The notes beneath the pieces were generated by a model. That model ran no database searches. It saw only the letters and a list, made by a program, of their open reading frames with translations, and was not told where the DNA came from. 64,000 nt of DNA from Liolophura sinensis (Eukaryota > Mollusca > Polyplacophora > Chitonida > Chitonidae), in NCBI RefSeq assembly GCF_032854445.1, contig NC_088295.1, positions 9,349,385 through 9,413,384 of the forward strand. Direction: 5' to 3'. The translations under genes were made by a program, and so were the position numbers. This document shows, piece by piece, positions 24,401 through 33,600 of the stretch (the first letter of the stretch is position 1; each line of letters begins with the position of its first letter).

Positions 24401-27400
24401 GTGTGTGTACCTATGCTAGGGGATTAATGTCGTGCTTAACAATTTTTCAGTCATATGACCATGAGGAGTCAGAAGGTGTGTGTACATACATTGTGTCCTC
24501 TTGTGGCATGGAAAGTCCATGCCATCAAAATGCTGCCACCACCCAAGTATATGTTGAATACACCAGACAGGACACATCACGCAGTCAGAATATACAGAGA
24601 GCAGGCCAATCAGTCCTGTTTCCTTGCTCTAACCTCTCAGTGCTGAGCACCAAGTGAGGCAGCAAAAAGTACCATTTTTAAAGTCTTTGGTACGACCCGA
24701 TCCGGGTTTGATCCCGGGCCTCCCGACTTTGTTGTTGCAGGACAGATTTCCGCCGCCCTTTTATCTAGTGCTGTTTCACTCCGACGACTTATCGAAGGCA
24801 AGCAAGCTGACCCACCTGCGCCATTATACTGATACAGATCAACCAGTTGTTGCACTATCCCCTTCATGCTAAACGCCAACTTCTTCTTTTAAGGTTTTAC
24901 ATGTGAACCGACTTAGGATTGACCCTGGATATACAGCCTTCCTAAAAGGATGCTCTACAAACTGTACTATCGGGGCTGGACTCCTGACTTCGAGACGGAT
25001 GCTCTAACCATTAGAACACATTAAGGAATGTTGGCTGCTTTTGAGAATTCAATTCAAGGGCTGTACTAATTGATTTCTGTTTCCATATAAGTTGTCGTCT
25101 ACATCACTGACCTGACATTATTATACATGCTTGACATGATGTCAAATATTTTAACCACCTGATTTTATATCTGAGTGAAGCCTTTCTGAAGATTTTTGCA
25201 CTTAGAGCAGTCAGGTTTTTGTGTGTTGTAGAAATTTTAACATATCAAATTTAAGAATTCATGGTTTTCAACAACAAATATCACAACTATAACCTAAATC
25301 CTATCACACAACAGAACACTTCTGTACATCTTAGAGCCTCATCCTTGATGAAAATGCCATTAAGTATCAATTTCGAAAATTCCCTTCACATGGAGTTCTC
25401 TACCTTCACAAGAAGTGAATGTCTATTACATGTACATCAATTCCAGCCTTTCGTTAATTTAACCCTTGGGTAGTATAAAACGGACTTGCTTCATTTATTT
25501 GATTGGTGTTTTACTCAGAACTCAAGAATATTTCACTCATATGATGTCAGCCAACATTATGGTGGGAGGAAATCAGGAAAACTAACTCGGTGGTGATGGG
25601 GTAATTTTGTTAAGATGAAATATAGACATAGATACCCTCATAATTGCAGGACATAGTTTTCATAACTGATGTTCAACAGCTAATACATGTCTTTTTCTTA
25701 ATCATAGGGTATAGCTTGAAGACAAACTTGTCCTGAAGAAAATGACAAAAAATGCATGTTTTCTATCCAACCTTATTCTTTAAATCTTGACCTCCACTAT
25801 CAACATTGATTTAAGCAATCTGCCTGTCCTATATTTTTGATATTTAAAGCCTCTGGTGAAGACGGTGTTGTAACACAGAAAACAATTCAATGCTTGAGTA
25901 ATGTCCCCTAACCAAACGCAACTGGTTCCTTAGTTCCCTAGATTACAAAGCAAGGGCGTCCTAAACTTTTCACTCCTTGTCTTTAATGGGCGGCAGGATT
26001 GACTGACAGAGCAGAGGAGATATTCTGTGTTAAATACTACAACGCTGGTCAGGCTTCAATACATGTTTTACACCTCTAACTCAGCTGAGGCAGAGCATTC
26101 TGTTAATTTGCCTATCTCTCACACCAGCCAAACTGCAATGGTTCTATCCTTTTAACCTATTCCCAACAAGCACCAAAATACAAAACACATATAGCTGTAG
26201 TAGTATGCTAATGTTGCGCGATATATAAGGCCATGTCCTCACCTTGACAAGTTTGTCCCAGCCACAAGACACAATGATGGGGTTACTGGTGTTTGGGGAG
26301 AAACGTACACAAGAGACCCACTCGGAGTGACCATCCTCCTAAAAACATAACAAAATACACATCACATCTGTACAGAGCATCAGATATCTACTCCTGTACA
26401 CAAAGGACAAAATTCACCCTATACCCACATTCCTATCACACTAGTTAATCAACACACTAGAGTTAAATCGTAGTTAATTACAGTCTATTAACAATGAAAT
26501 CAAAAATTAGCAACAATGCATTAGCCTAAAGTGTCAAAGGATCAGTTGTCCAAACTTATCTCTTCGTGGGAACGTGGGGTGTTTTCACACAGACGAAAAA
26601 GTGGTTTCTTACTAGATGTATTAACGAAGTGTTACGCTGGTAAAGACAGTGGTCATGTCTAACTCACCTGTATGGTATATTTACAGACACCCAGCGTGTT
26701 CCACAACTTGATCGTCTTGTCTCTGGAGCCTGACACAATCTGTCGGTTGTCTGCTGAGAAAGCTACACTCAGAACATCCTTAGTGTGTCCAACAAATCGC
26801 TTTGTGCTCATGCCACTAGTAAACAGAACAAATGGCCAATTATGAAGCATGATGGGGTAAGCATAAAAGAACACAAAAAACAAGCTGTCAGTGACCGCAA
26901 ACATGTTGTTCACTAACACTCCTCACCTTCCATACAGTAAGTAATGTAAATGGTTCAGTCTAAGACTTCTAATGGACAAGACATAAAAGTCAAGATGTTA
27001 CCATAGAATGGCAAAGCTTTTTGTTGCCATCTTTGTTGCAAGCATGTAAAAAACCATGAGAGACAAGTCCATGTCAAATCATTTCTTTTGGGCATTTTTA
27101 TTTCTCTGTTAATTTCTGTAAAATCACTCTTTTCCTTGGGCAAAATCAAAAATTCCCTACCATTACTTACTGGCATACTTTGTTTAATTGCGTTTAAACA
27201 ATTCATTAAACTTAAGCATCCAAATACGACTCAGTTTCATGGACAGAGGAAGCTCAAAGAGCAAGACAAATGAACCACAACTTCCCTACCCTGTGAGATC
27301 CCAGAGTCTGAGTGTACCGTCCCAGGATCCAGACAGAGCAAACTGCCCATCTGAGGACATCACCACGTCGGACACGAAGTGTGAGTGGCCTTTCAATGAG

Positions 27401-29085
27401 CGCTGCGGTATACCGTAGTTGGTCTCATCCCTGGTTAACTGCCACATGATTAGAGACTTGTCTGCAACACAATGATCACCAGGTTTAATAATACACGTTC
27501 TAATATTAAGACACACGATTACTATCAACTGAGAAATTGCATATTGTTCACAGCGTGAAAGAAATTTTTAACTATTAGAAGCCTGGCTAGTTACTCTCAT
27601 AATTGGAGGACTTGGTTTTCATAACTCAAGTTCAAAAGCTAATACTCATAATCACAGAGTAACAAGGCCAGCTAAACTACAGATGAGGAGAATGAGGGAA
27701 TAATCTTTAAACTGTTATCAGATTCAGTGAAAGCATTTTTACTCCAGTACACATGTTACCAGCTGTAGCTGTACAAATGCATTGTTTAATATGCAGGAAA
27801 AATCCATCTAGTTAGAGTTCTGAGATAGATCCTAGCACAACGATACCTCTCACTGCAGATTTCCAAACATCAACTTATTGAAACTGATTACAAGTTCTTA
27901 AGATTCAACCACAGAATGACACAAACAAGAGAAACGGTAGCAAGTTTGATTGTGAGAAGTGGGTAGGTGGGAGTTTGAAACGTGAAAAAAGGTTTGAGAG
28001 GTGGACTCCCTGTCATGATGGTCAGAATATCACAATAATCCATGTCTATCTACATGCACTAGTAAAACCCTTTATTACCATCAGAAGGGCCCACCATCAC
28101 AAACCCTGATGGATAAATCGAATCTATCCAAGATTTATTTAACTTGATTGGTGTTTTACGCCAGCATTATGATTTATTTTATTTATTTATTTGATTAGTG
28201 TTTTACACCGTACTCAAGAATATTTCACTTTTACGACAGCGGCCAGAATTATGGTGGGAGGAAGGGTGGAATAGACAGGTTGTTGGCAGGCCTTCCCACG
28301 TACAGCCATAGCGGAAATCAGCATGAGCTGGATTTGAACTCACGTGACCGTATTGGTGGGAGGCTCCTGGGCCATCGCACCGTGCTAGCGTGCTAATCCC
28401 CTAAGCCACGGAGTCCCCTAATTTATCAACCAGCCCATAGTCTCAGATTCAGACAAGTATATGACGTCTTGACTAAGGTACAGTATACATCTCATTATAT
28501 AACAGACGTTGACAATACTTTGACAATCATAGAATGTTATGAACCACTACAGTTTACAAAATAGACTACGTGAATCAAGTGGGATAGAAGGAAGAGGGGA
28601 GCAAGGTTGAGGCTATTTTGACGTAGAATTTCGGACTTGCCTTAACATTACAAAGTTATAAACGAAGGCAACAAGCATTGCTCTATACACAGCGTGCCCG
28701 GAACATCCATTCTACATTCTAATGTTATCGGTACGTCCTATCTTGGGCTTACAGAAGTGTACAACAACAACATCATACAAGTCTGCAACGCAGCCGCTTC
28801 TGCATGCGTTTCTGAGGAAGTAAAATATCACATTCAAGAGTGTGTAATCAGCGCTCACAGGGTGATATTGTTTAGCTTTTTTTCTTTAATTCTCTTAAAT
28901 TAACACTGCCACGACGTTAACTGAACAGAAACATTTGGTGACAAATGAATGACAACCATGTTGTGATACCGCGTACCTCGGGAGGCAGACAAAATCATGT
29001 TCGGAAATTGTGGTGTAGTGGCGATTTGGGTAACCCATCCAGAATGACCCATGAGGGTACCCCGTAATGCCATCATTTCAGCCAT
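21416..29085 (-). CDS. RACK1: Receptor for activated C kinase 1 (RACK1), complete, seven coding exons
   Basis: A seven-bladed WD40 scaffold of the 40S ribosomal subunit that also binds protein kinase C. Exons in transcript order: 29085-28977, 27461-27290, 26815-26668, 26338-26243, 23372-23262, 22282-22142, 21589-21416 (stop included). All introns are GT-AG and phases agree. The joined length is 951 bases, 316 residues, the family's usual length. It starts [20 protein letters not shown] in a good context (AAAATGG). Recognisable family words are [52 protein letters not shown] and [14 protein letters not shown]. Arg36 and Lys38 in SASRDK correspond to the ribosome-contact residues of blade 1. 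No frameshift or missing blade is seen. Introns 1, 4 and 6 carry snoRNA-like elements, and introns 1, 4 and 5 carry SINEs. Transcription probably starts at the pyrimidine tract near 29187. Confidence 0.97.
21664..21760 (-). mobile_element. Fragment of tRNA-derived repeat family II
   Basis: GGGGTTTAACGCACTGCTTA, then CTCATATGACGTGGAGTCAT on +, match the equivalent stretch of the longer copies at 24400 and 48690. Only the tail-proximal part is present. It lies in RACK1 intron 6. Confidence 0.6.
21806..21884 (-). ncRNA. Box C/D snoRNA-like element A (U96-like, dual guide), RACK1 intron 6
   Basis: Predicted 2'-O-methylation guide RNA. On the minus strand: stem TACCC/GGGTA at the ends, C box GTGATTT (21878-21872), D' region TATTAG-CTGG, C'-like AGTGAAA, and D box ATGA (21814-21811). 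The guide before D pairs with AAUUGCAGGACA of 5.8S rRNA (12 bases, 21815-21826). By the fifth-base rule it marks the G, the site assigned to vertebrate U96. The guide before D' (CATGTATTAG) pairs with CUAAUACAUG of 18S rRNA, a site I recall for U45. Vertebrate RACK1 also hosts a U96 snoRNA, which supports homology. The C and D boxes are unorthodox, but their changes are paired. Confidence 0.8.
22846..23115 (-). mobile_element. Full-length tRNA-derived SINE (family I) in RACK1 intron 5
   Basis: A complete copy bracketed by a perfect 12-bp duplication, GGCCAGGTTTGA, at 22834-22845 and 23116-23127. On the minus strand the head has box A (TGGCTCAGTTGG) and a box-B-like GTGAGTTCAATTCC. Then come the body and the tail AATCAAATAAATAGATAAAT. 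This copy defines the family: about 270 bp, tRNA-derived head, and a 3' end reading CGTAAAACGCCAATCAAATA. Confidence 0.92.
23599..23679 (-). ncRNA. Box C/D snoRNA-like element B (U96-like, dual guide), RACK1 intron 4
   Basis: Stem ATACCC/GGGTAT, C box ATGATTT (23672-23666), D' CTGT then TGA, C'-like AGTGAAA, and D box ATGA (23608-23605). The D guide matches 11 bases of 5.8S rRNA (AAUUGCAGGAC). The D' guide CATGTATTAG matches 18S rRNA perfectly. One of the three intact-looking members. It lies 719 bases from element C, and their flanks are also alike. Confidence 0.8.
24317..24395 (-). ncRNA. Box C/D snoRNA-like element C, decayed, RACK1 intron 4
   Basis: Same architecture as element B with losses. 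The stem is weakened by a mismatch, the C box is ATGAATT, and the D box is ATGA. The D guide has one mismatch to 5.8S rRNA at the third base from the D box (GCATTTATGA). The D' guide ends TATTAA instead of TATTAG. Probably a duplicated copy losing function. Confidence 0.6.
24400..25018 (-). mobile_element. Two adjacent partial copies of tRNA-derived repeat family II
   Basis: The first (24400-24740) runs from GGGGATTAATGTCGTGCTTA through TTTCAGTCATATGACCATGA and CTCTCAGTGCTGAGC to GGGTTTGATCCCGGGCCTCC. The second (24750-25018) repeats CCATTATACTGATACAGATC and ends TTCGAGACGGATGCTCTAAC. On the minus strand the end resembles a tRNA with a box A-like TAATGGTTAGAGC and a box B-like GGGATCAAACCC. 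In RACK1 intron 4. Confidence 0.65.
25491..25590 (-). mobile_element. SINE (family I) fragment in RACK1 intron 4
   Basis: TTTATTTGATTGGTGTTTTA, then AACTCAAGAATATTTCACTC and CATTATGGTGGGAGGAAATC give the 3' half of the family I SINE in reverse. The head is absent. Confidence 0.8.
25632..25712 (-). ncRNA. Box C/D snoRNA-like element D (U96-like, dual guide), RACK1 intron 4
   Basis: Stem ATACCC/GGGTAT, C box ATGATTA (25705-25699), D' CTGT, C'-like TATGAAA, and D box ATGA (25641-25638). The D guide matches 12 bases of 5.8S rRNA (AAUUGCAGGACA) and the D' guide CATGTATTAG matches 18S rRNA. Intact-looking, and the third such element in this one intron. Confidence 0.8.
27590..27663 (-). ncRNA. Box C/D snoRNA-like element E, diverged, RACK1 intron 1
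   Basis: It has the best terminal stem of the five (GTTACTC/GAGTAAC, seven pairs), C box GTGATTA (27655-27649) and D box ATGA (27600-27597). The 5.8S guide has a mismatch at the sixth base (CTCCAATT instead of CTGCAATT). The 18S guide has lost its CAT end (GAGTATTAG). It may still guide weakly, or be a relic. Confidence 0.6.
28131..28421 (-). mobile_element. Nested SINE (family I) copies in RACK1 intron 1
   Basis: A short tail piece (28131-28169, TTGATTGGTGTTTTACGCC then AGCATTAT) is followed by a near full-length copy. The latter runs from TTTATTTGATTAGTGTTTTA through AATATTTCACTTTTACGACA to the tRNA-like head complement CGTGCTAGCGTGCTAATCCC. The short piece has lost its middle or was interrupted by the second insertion. 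Confidence 0.8.
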
Positions 29086-29128
29086 TTTTAGCGTCTAACT
29101 GATGTGTTTATGCCCCGATTGAGCCTGA

Positions 29129-29158
29129 TTATGGACAAGGTCCAAACACTTCGCCCAT
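29129..29158 (-). other. Upstream short ORF in the inferred RACK1 5' UTR
   Basis: An ATG at 29158-29156 opens nine codons (MGEVFGPCP) and ends at TAA 29131-29129, 43 bases before the RACK1 start. It is inside the leader only if transcription begins near 29187. Its context (TGCATGG) is moderate. Confidence 0.45.
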
Positions 29159-29177
29159 GCACAGACTGAGATGGGCC

Positions 29178-29187
29178 GGAAAAAGAG
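29178..29187 (-). promoter_or_regulatory. RACK1: TOP-like pyrimidine tract, probable RACK1 transcription start
   Basis: The minus strand reads CTCTTTTTCC from 29187, about 100 bases before the start codon. A C followed by an unbroken pyrimidine run is the 5' terminal oligopyrimidine signal of ribosomal protein genes and vertebrate RACK1, which couples translation to growth signalling. No TATA box is evident just upstream. Confidence 0.6.
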
Positions 29188-30834
29188 CGATTAGCGGAAG
29201 TTGTCTACTTTCCATGACCGAATGTTGGGTTCATCTAAAATTTGTAATAGGTGAACTTAAGAACGAAAACGGACTGGATTTCAGCTTTATTATCTTCTGC
29301 TTCTACGGATCACGCGTAAGTGCTGCTTACAAATTTACTTCATTCACAATTCATAAATCATTAAACCAAAGGGCATAGGCATAGTATTGTGTTGTGTTTG
29401 CACCGCACTTTGACTGGCGTTTAATGTACGGTACCAATAGGCCTACTGCAGAACAAAAACAATCTTTATTTTTTTTTGCACAGCATTTTGAGTAATTATA
29501 TAGCAGTGGCGTTTAATATACGGTGCTGTATTTTTTTAAATTTATTTATTACTGCAATGATGCCGTACAGGGCAATAAAACACTAAGATAAATTGACAAT
29601 AGGTCGGATTTCGCCAGTAATATGTGTTGTATTTCCGACTAAATGTTCCGTAGACAAAATATTTAAGCTATGTTAGTCTGTAAACTGCATTTAAAAAATT
29701 TTATGTTCCCTAGTTCTTTTTACAGAAAAACCCAAAGTTGGACCTTCCGTCTGTCTTGCCGTGGAGCCCTAGCCGGGTGCAGAAAGATCTGCCGGGATTA
29801 GGCCTATGTATTGAAAAGCCCCGCAAAGCATTGCCAAATCCATCCATTAGGCCTACCCACCCTGTGCTGCCCATTCCATAAGCCATCGTAATTTATGTAT
29901 AAGTGTAAATCTATTTAGATTTTATGGGGGGGGGGGGGAGGGGCACGTTTTACTATAATGAACTCACACACATATGTTATGTTATCCCCACAAACAGAAC
30001 TCAAAACTCACATTGCATGGGTAGGTCTACAGGTATGTACATATTTATGGCGATGGTCACCTAAATGCTACAAGATGCGCACAGGCCTGATATATGCTTC
30101 GTATAATTTTTCAGAATTAAAATAATATATGTTCAACAGTGTCCGATTATCATTTTTCACAAAACTGCCCAGGTATGAATTCCCCATCCAAACCCGCATG
30201 ATATTACCGCTGCAATACGCCGTACATATTCTATTCTATTAAATCACACAGTTGCTTTAGTACCTGTGTTGGATACAAATCTTAATTAACACTTTCTCAT
30301 CTCATGATGACTTATTGGTAAATGTAATTTGGAAAGCCGATTAAAGAGACTATACAAAAGATTTGTGTATTCCATGTTTGTTGATCGAATAAATTTTCCT
30401 TATTACCGATAATAGCTCAAAATATTACATTTCAGGAAATGACCCTCGATAGGAAATCGTCCCACTGCGGTGCAGCAGTGAAGTGTTATTTTCATGCAGG
30501 AAACAAGGAACTTTACTTGAACATGAAGTACAATTACTGAAAACATGAGTGCGAAAAAACTGGCAATTTTCAAGCCATATAATGTCTATTAAAGATAATA
30601 TCATATATTCATGATATAATTCGTAAGACAAAACTTGTTTCAATCACCAATTTTACACGGAAAATGATATTGTCCTATGTATTTAACGGCATGCAGTACA
30701 GAGCGACAGGGAGACGATTTCCCATTTAGTTGCAAGGGGTCCTTTTATGTCATGACGATTCTTATACCTGTATTATTCATATAATGTTACAATGGTCCTA
30801 AAGTATGGAGATATTATAAATTTTAAAAACAGTA
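29188..30834. other. Intergenic stretch upstream of RACK1
   Basis: No gene supported. It contains a run of 13 G at 29926-29938 followed by AGGGG, which could form a quadruplex on +. Confidence 0.5.
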
Positions 30835-30990
30835 TTACTGATTTTGAACGGTAACACGTGCACGTGACAAAGCTGATATTTTGGGAAAGGTAATGATTTG
30901 GACTATTCTAAAATAACAGCAAAAATTCGACTGTATTTCTCTGGTCGATATTCTTGCCAAAGCAAAGTTCAACAGAGCCTCTTTATAAGT
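30835..30990 (+). repeat. Dispersed repeat, copy 1
   Basis: GATTTTGAACGGTAACACGT, GCTGATATTTTGGGAAAGGT and AAAATAACAGCAAAAATTCG match, with many changes, the segment at 43925-44075. The family is unknown. No tRNA-like head or coding content. Confidence 0.5.
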
Positions 30991-31019
30991 AACTGTTCTA
31001 TATAGTTATTCAAGATTGA

Positions 31020-31200
31020 CACCTTCTTGGCATAGCACAGATTTTTACGCCGAGTACTCTGAAATATGCCACGACGACAAGAAGCATTATATGGTGAAAG
31101 GAAACCCACAACCGACCTCAGGTCACGTGCAGACCTTCCCGACGTACGATTGGGATTGGAGAGAATATATGTTTTTGAACTCTTTTCATTTATTTGATTA
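31020..31200 (-). mobile_element. Diverged SINE (family I) copy
   Basis: TTTTTACGCCGAGTACTCTG, then GAAAGGAAACCCACAACCGA, CAGACCTTCCCGACGTACGA and TTTTTGAACTC follow the reversed order of the family I SINE. Older than the other copies. Confidence 0.65.
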
Positions 31201-33520
31201 ATGTAGAAAAGACCTCCCTCATAAAAGCGACCAGAAAAATGTGCGTTTATGACGTCATCATTGTGTAATTTTCATACACAATGCGCAATGTTTTGAATAC
31301 CGATACTCAAAAGTGTTAAGTCAATCGGAGGAAGGGCTGTCCAGAAGGACAGATGTAATGTATACGAACTTACATATTTACAGAGACTCGTTCTTTACGC
31401 TTAGATTAACTAACATAGTATCTATGTATTAATGTCAGTAAATGAATTTGAATTTGAATATTCAAGAGATAACGATCTTCAAATCAATTACATTTTGACC
31501 CCTAGTCACTGTGAAGGGGGTTATATTACTGGCATATATAACTGGATCTGTTTTGCGATGTTTATTCTAATTGTTTGTTATTAATTATAGTTTTCAAATT
31601 ATTTTCAACGGTCAGAGTCAGTTCTAACGTGTGGAACTGTCTTTATTCTTGCTGCCCAATATGAAGCGTTTATGAACTACTGCTGTTCGGTTATATACTA
31701 AAGCTTTATAATGTGACTCCATGATGTTGTGTTTTCAAATTCTACGCGTATTAGTTTGAGGCATTGTAATTTTAGGTAATTTATCGCATTAATAGGAGAG
31801 GGATGGGTGGGTTCAGCTCACAATCTGCAATCCCTTCTTCCTTCATGGCCATGCTTGTATAACCTCTAACAAGGCGACTGCTAAACAAAGGTATACATGT
31901 GTGCTGGAACGTGTCTGCCAAGCAGGAAAACAATCGACAGGCTACTATCTGCGCATCTTTACTGACTATATTTTTCACTTGCGTGTGTCTAGAAGATATG
32001 ACGCCCATTTCATGAGAGCAAAGACTCAAAAGTCCAGCGAGAGTTTATTTATTACTGTGCTTCCATGGATGATACATTTATTCACCTGTGAAAACAAACA
32101 CTGTTTTTATCCGCAGATGTATACGGGTTAAGTTTCTTGGCTCGATAATTCCGACACAGAAGCATACAGTGTCAACCACACAGCTCGTGCTTATTCACCA
32201 CGTAATTATAATGCTGATGGCAGTGAGTATCATACGGCCAATAACCTGAATTCTCCCCTTCAGCCTTTCAGGGGTTGTTACATTTGTCCATATAAACACC
32301 TTTGGTTAATGGAAACTATTCCCTGTATACGGCCGCTATAATGGTCATGCAATCGTACAGCTGGTATCTTGTATACATATATACAGCTGTATGTACCAGT
32401 GCACTCGACAAGATTTCGGCTCGTGCTGGTATACATAACAGTTACAATACATCGACCGATTCCTTGATTTACATGCTAACTGTCCCCTGACACATCCGAC
32501 CCTGTGCCGCTGAACTTTTTCATGTCAATGTTGGCCAAAGGAGTCTACATGTATGTCTCGGGCAACTGTATATAGCCTTTAGTTAGACAGTTACGTATAT
32601 TCGGGAAATTATTTTGTCGAGTTGCCTTTGCTCCTAAATCCACCGGTGTCTGTATATACTGATTAGTTGACAGCAGAGTGTAATAAATTAAGTAGCAAAA
32701 AAACAACCAAACATTTTTTCCTCTTTATCCATTATATTGATGTAGTATCTCATATTCTCTGAGATGGTTTTGTTCTGTTTGAAAACTTAATCTTACCTAT
32801 GTAAAAACTTAGGATTATTACTTTCATGGACAGGAACAAAAAATTGGATAGCCTTCTTTCACGGATTTGCAAACGGCGTAAAGAGGTTTTTCGAGTTGTC
32901 TGTCATTATCAAAGACGACGTTGTCTACATGCTTGTGCATACATGTACTTTGATACAGAAGTAGGATCATGTATGTGATCAAATCGAAAATCAAGAAAAA
33001 ATGCTTCTGTCCAAAGCTTACATGTCACACGCCACACATGAAGATTCTGGCGATTATATACTAAAGGCAAAGGAAACACTGATTACAGACATAAGACGAT
33101 TGAATACTGTCCTTGAAAATCGTTTGAATCACGGCTGTGGGTGTGGGGGTCGGGATTGGGGCATTAAGAAAATGCGTTTCAAACATCCATTTTTTTATTT
33201 GTGTCTATCACACCCACATGAACTTTTTGCTTGTAATAGTTCGTGTAAGATCCATTCGGCAAATGTAAATATATTTCAATATGCATATATCTGTTTGAAT
33301 GTAGTCTCTGTATTATAAGTGGCTCACCTGACTGAAAAATTCACCTGACTTTAGACCAGAAAAGGCCACCGTGAAATCCATTGTGTCAAATGCATATTAC
33401 TCAGTTCAAGAAAAAAAAAGAAATCAGACTTTTTTTCCAGGATAGTGATTACTGGTCTGTTATCTGGTATGTATGCCCACACTTCATGTCAGTGTCTGCT
33501 TTGGTTTTAAACATGACTTG
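31201..33520. other. Intergenic stretch
   Basis: No gene, RNA or repeat supported. TGACGTCA, the CRE palindrome, occurs near 31250 without gene context. Confidence 0.5.
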
Positions 33521-33524
33521 ACAG

Positions 33525-33600
33525 AGGTGGTGGCCTAAGAGTTAAGATGCTAATCTTGAGCATGTAATGCACTGGCTCAATCCTAAATCCTCGAACTTTC
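33525..33600 (+). repeat. Possible tRNA-like SINE head relic
   Basis: TGGCCTAAGAGTTAAGATGC resembles a box A region, and TGGCTCAATCC about 45 bases later resembles box B. There is no cloverleaf good enough for a tRNA gene. Confidence 0.3.

Noticed and set aside
26339-27289. Further snoRNAs in RACK1 introns 2 and 3
   Set aside because: Isolated box-like words exist but no stem with correctly spaced C and D boxes and rRNA-matching guide was found.
33525-33600. tRNA gene
   Set aside because: Box-like words are present but no full cloverleaf with a plausible acceptor stem could be drawn.
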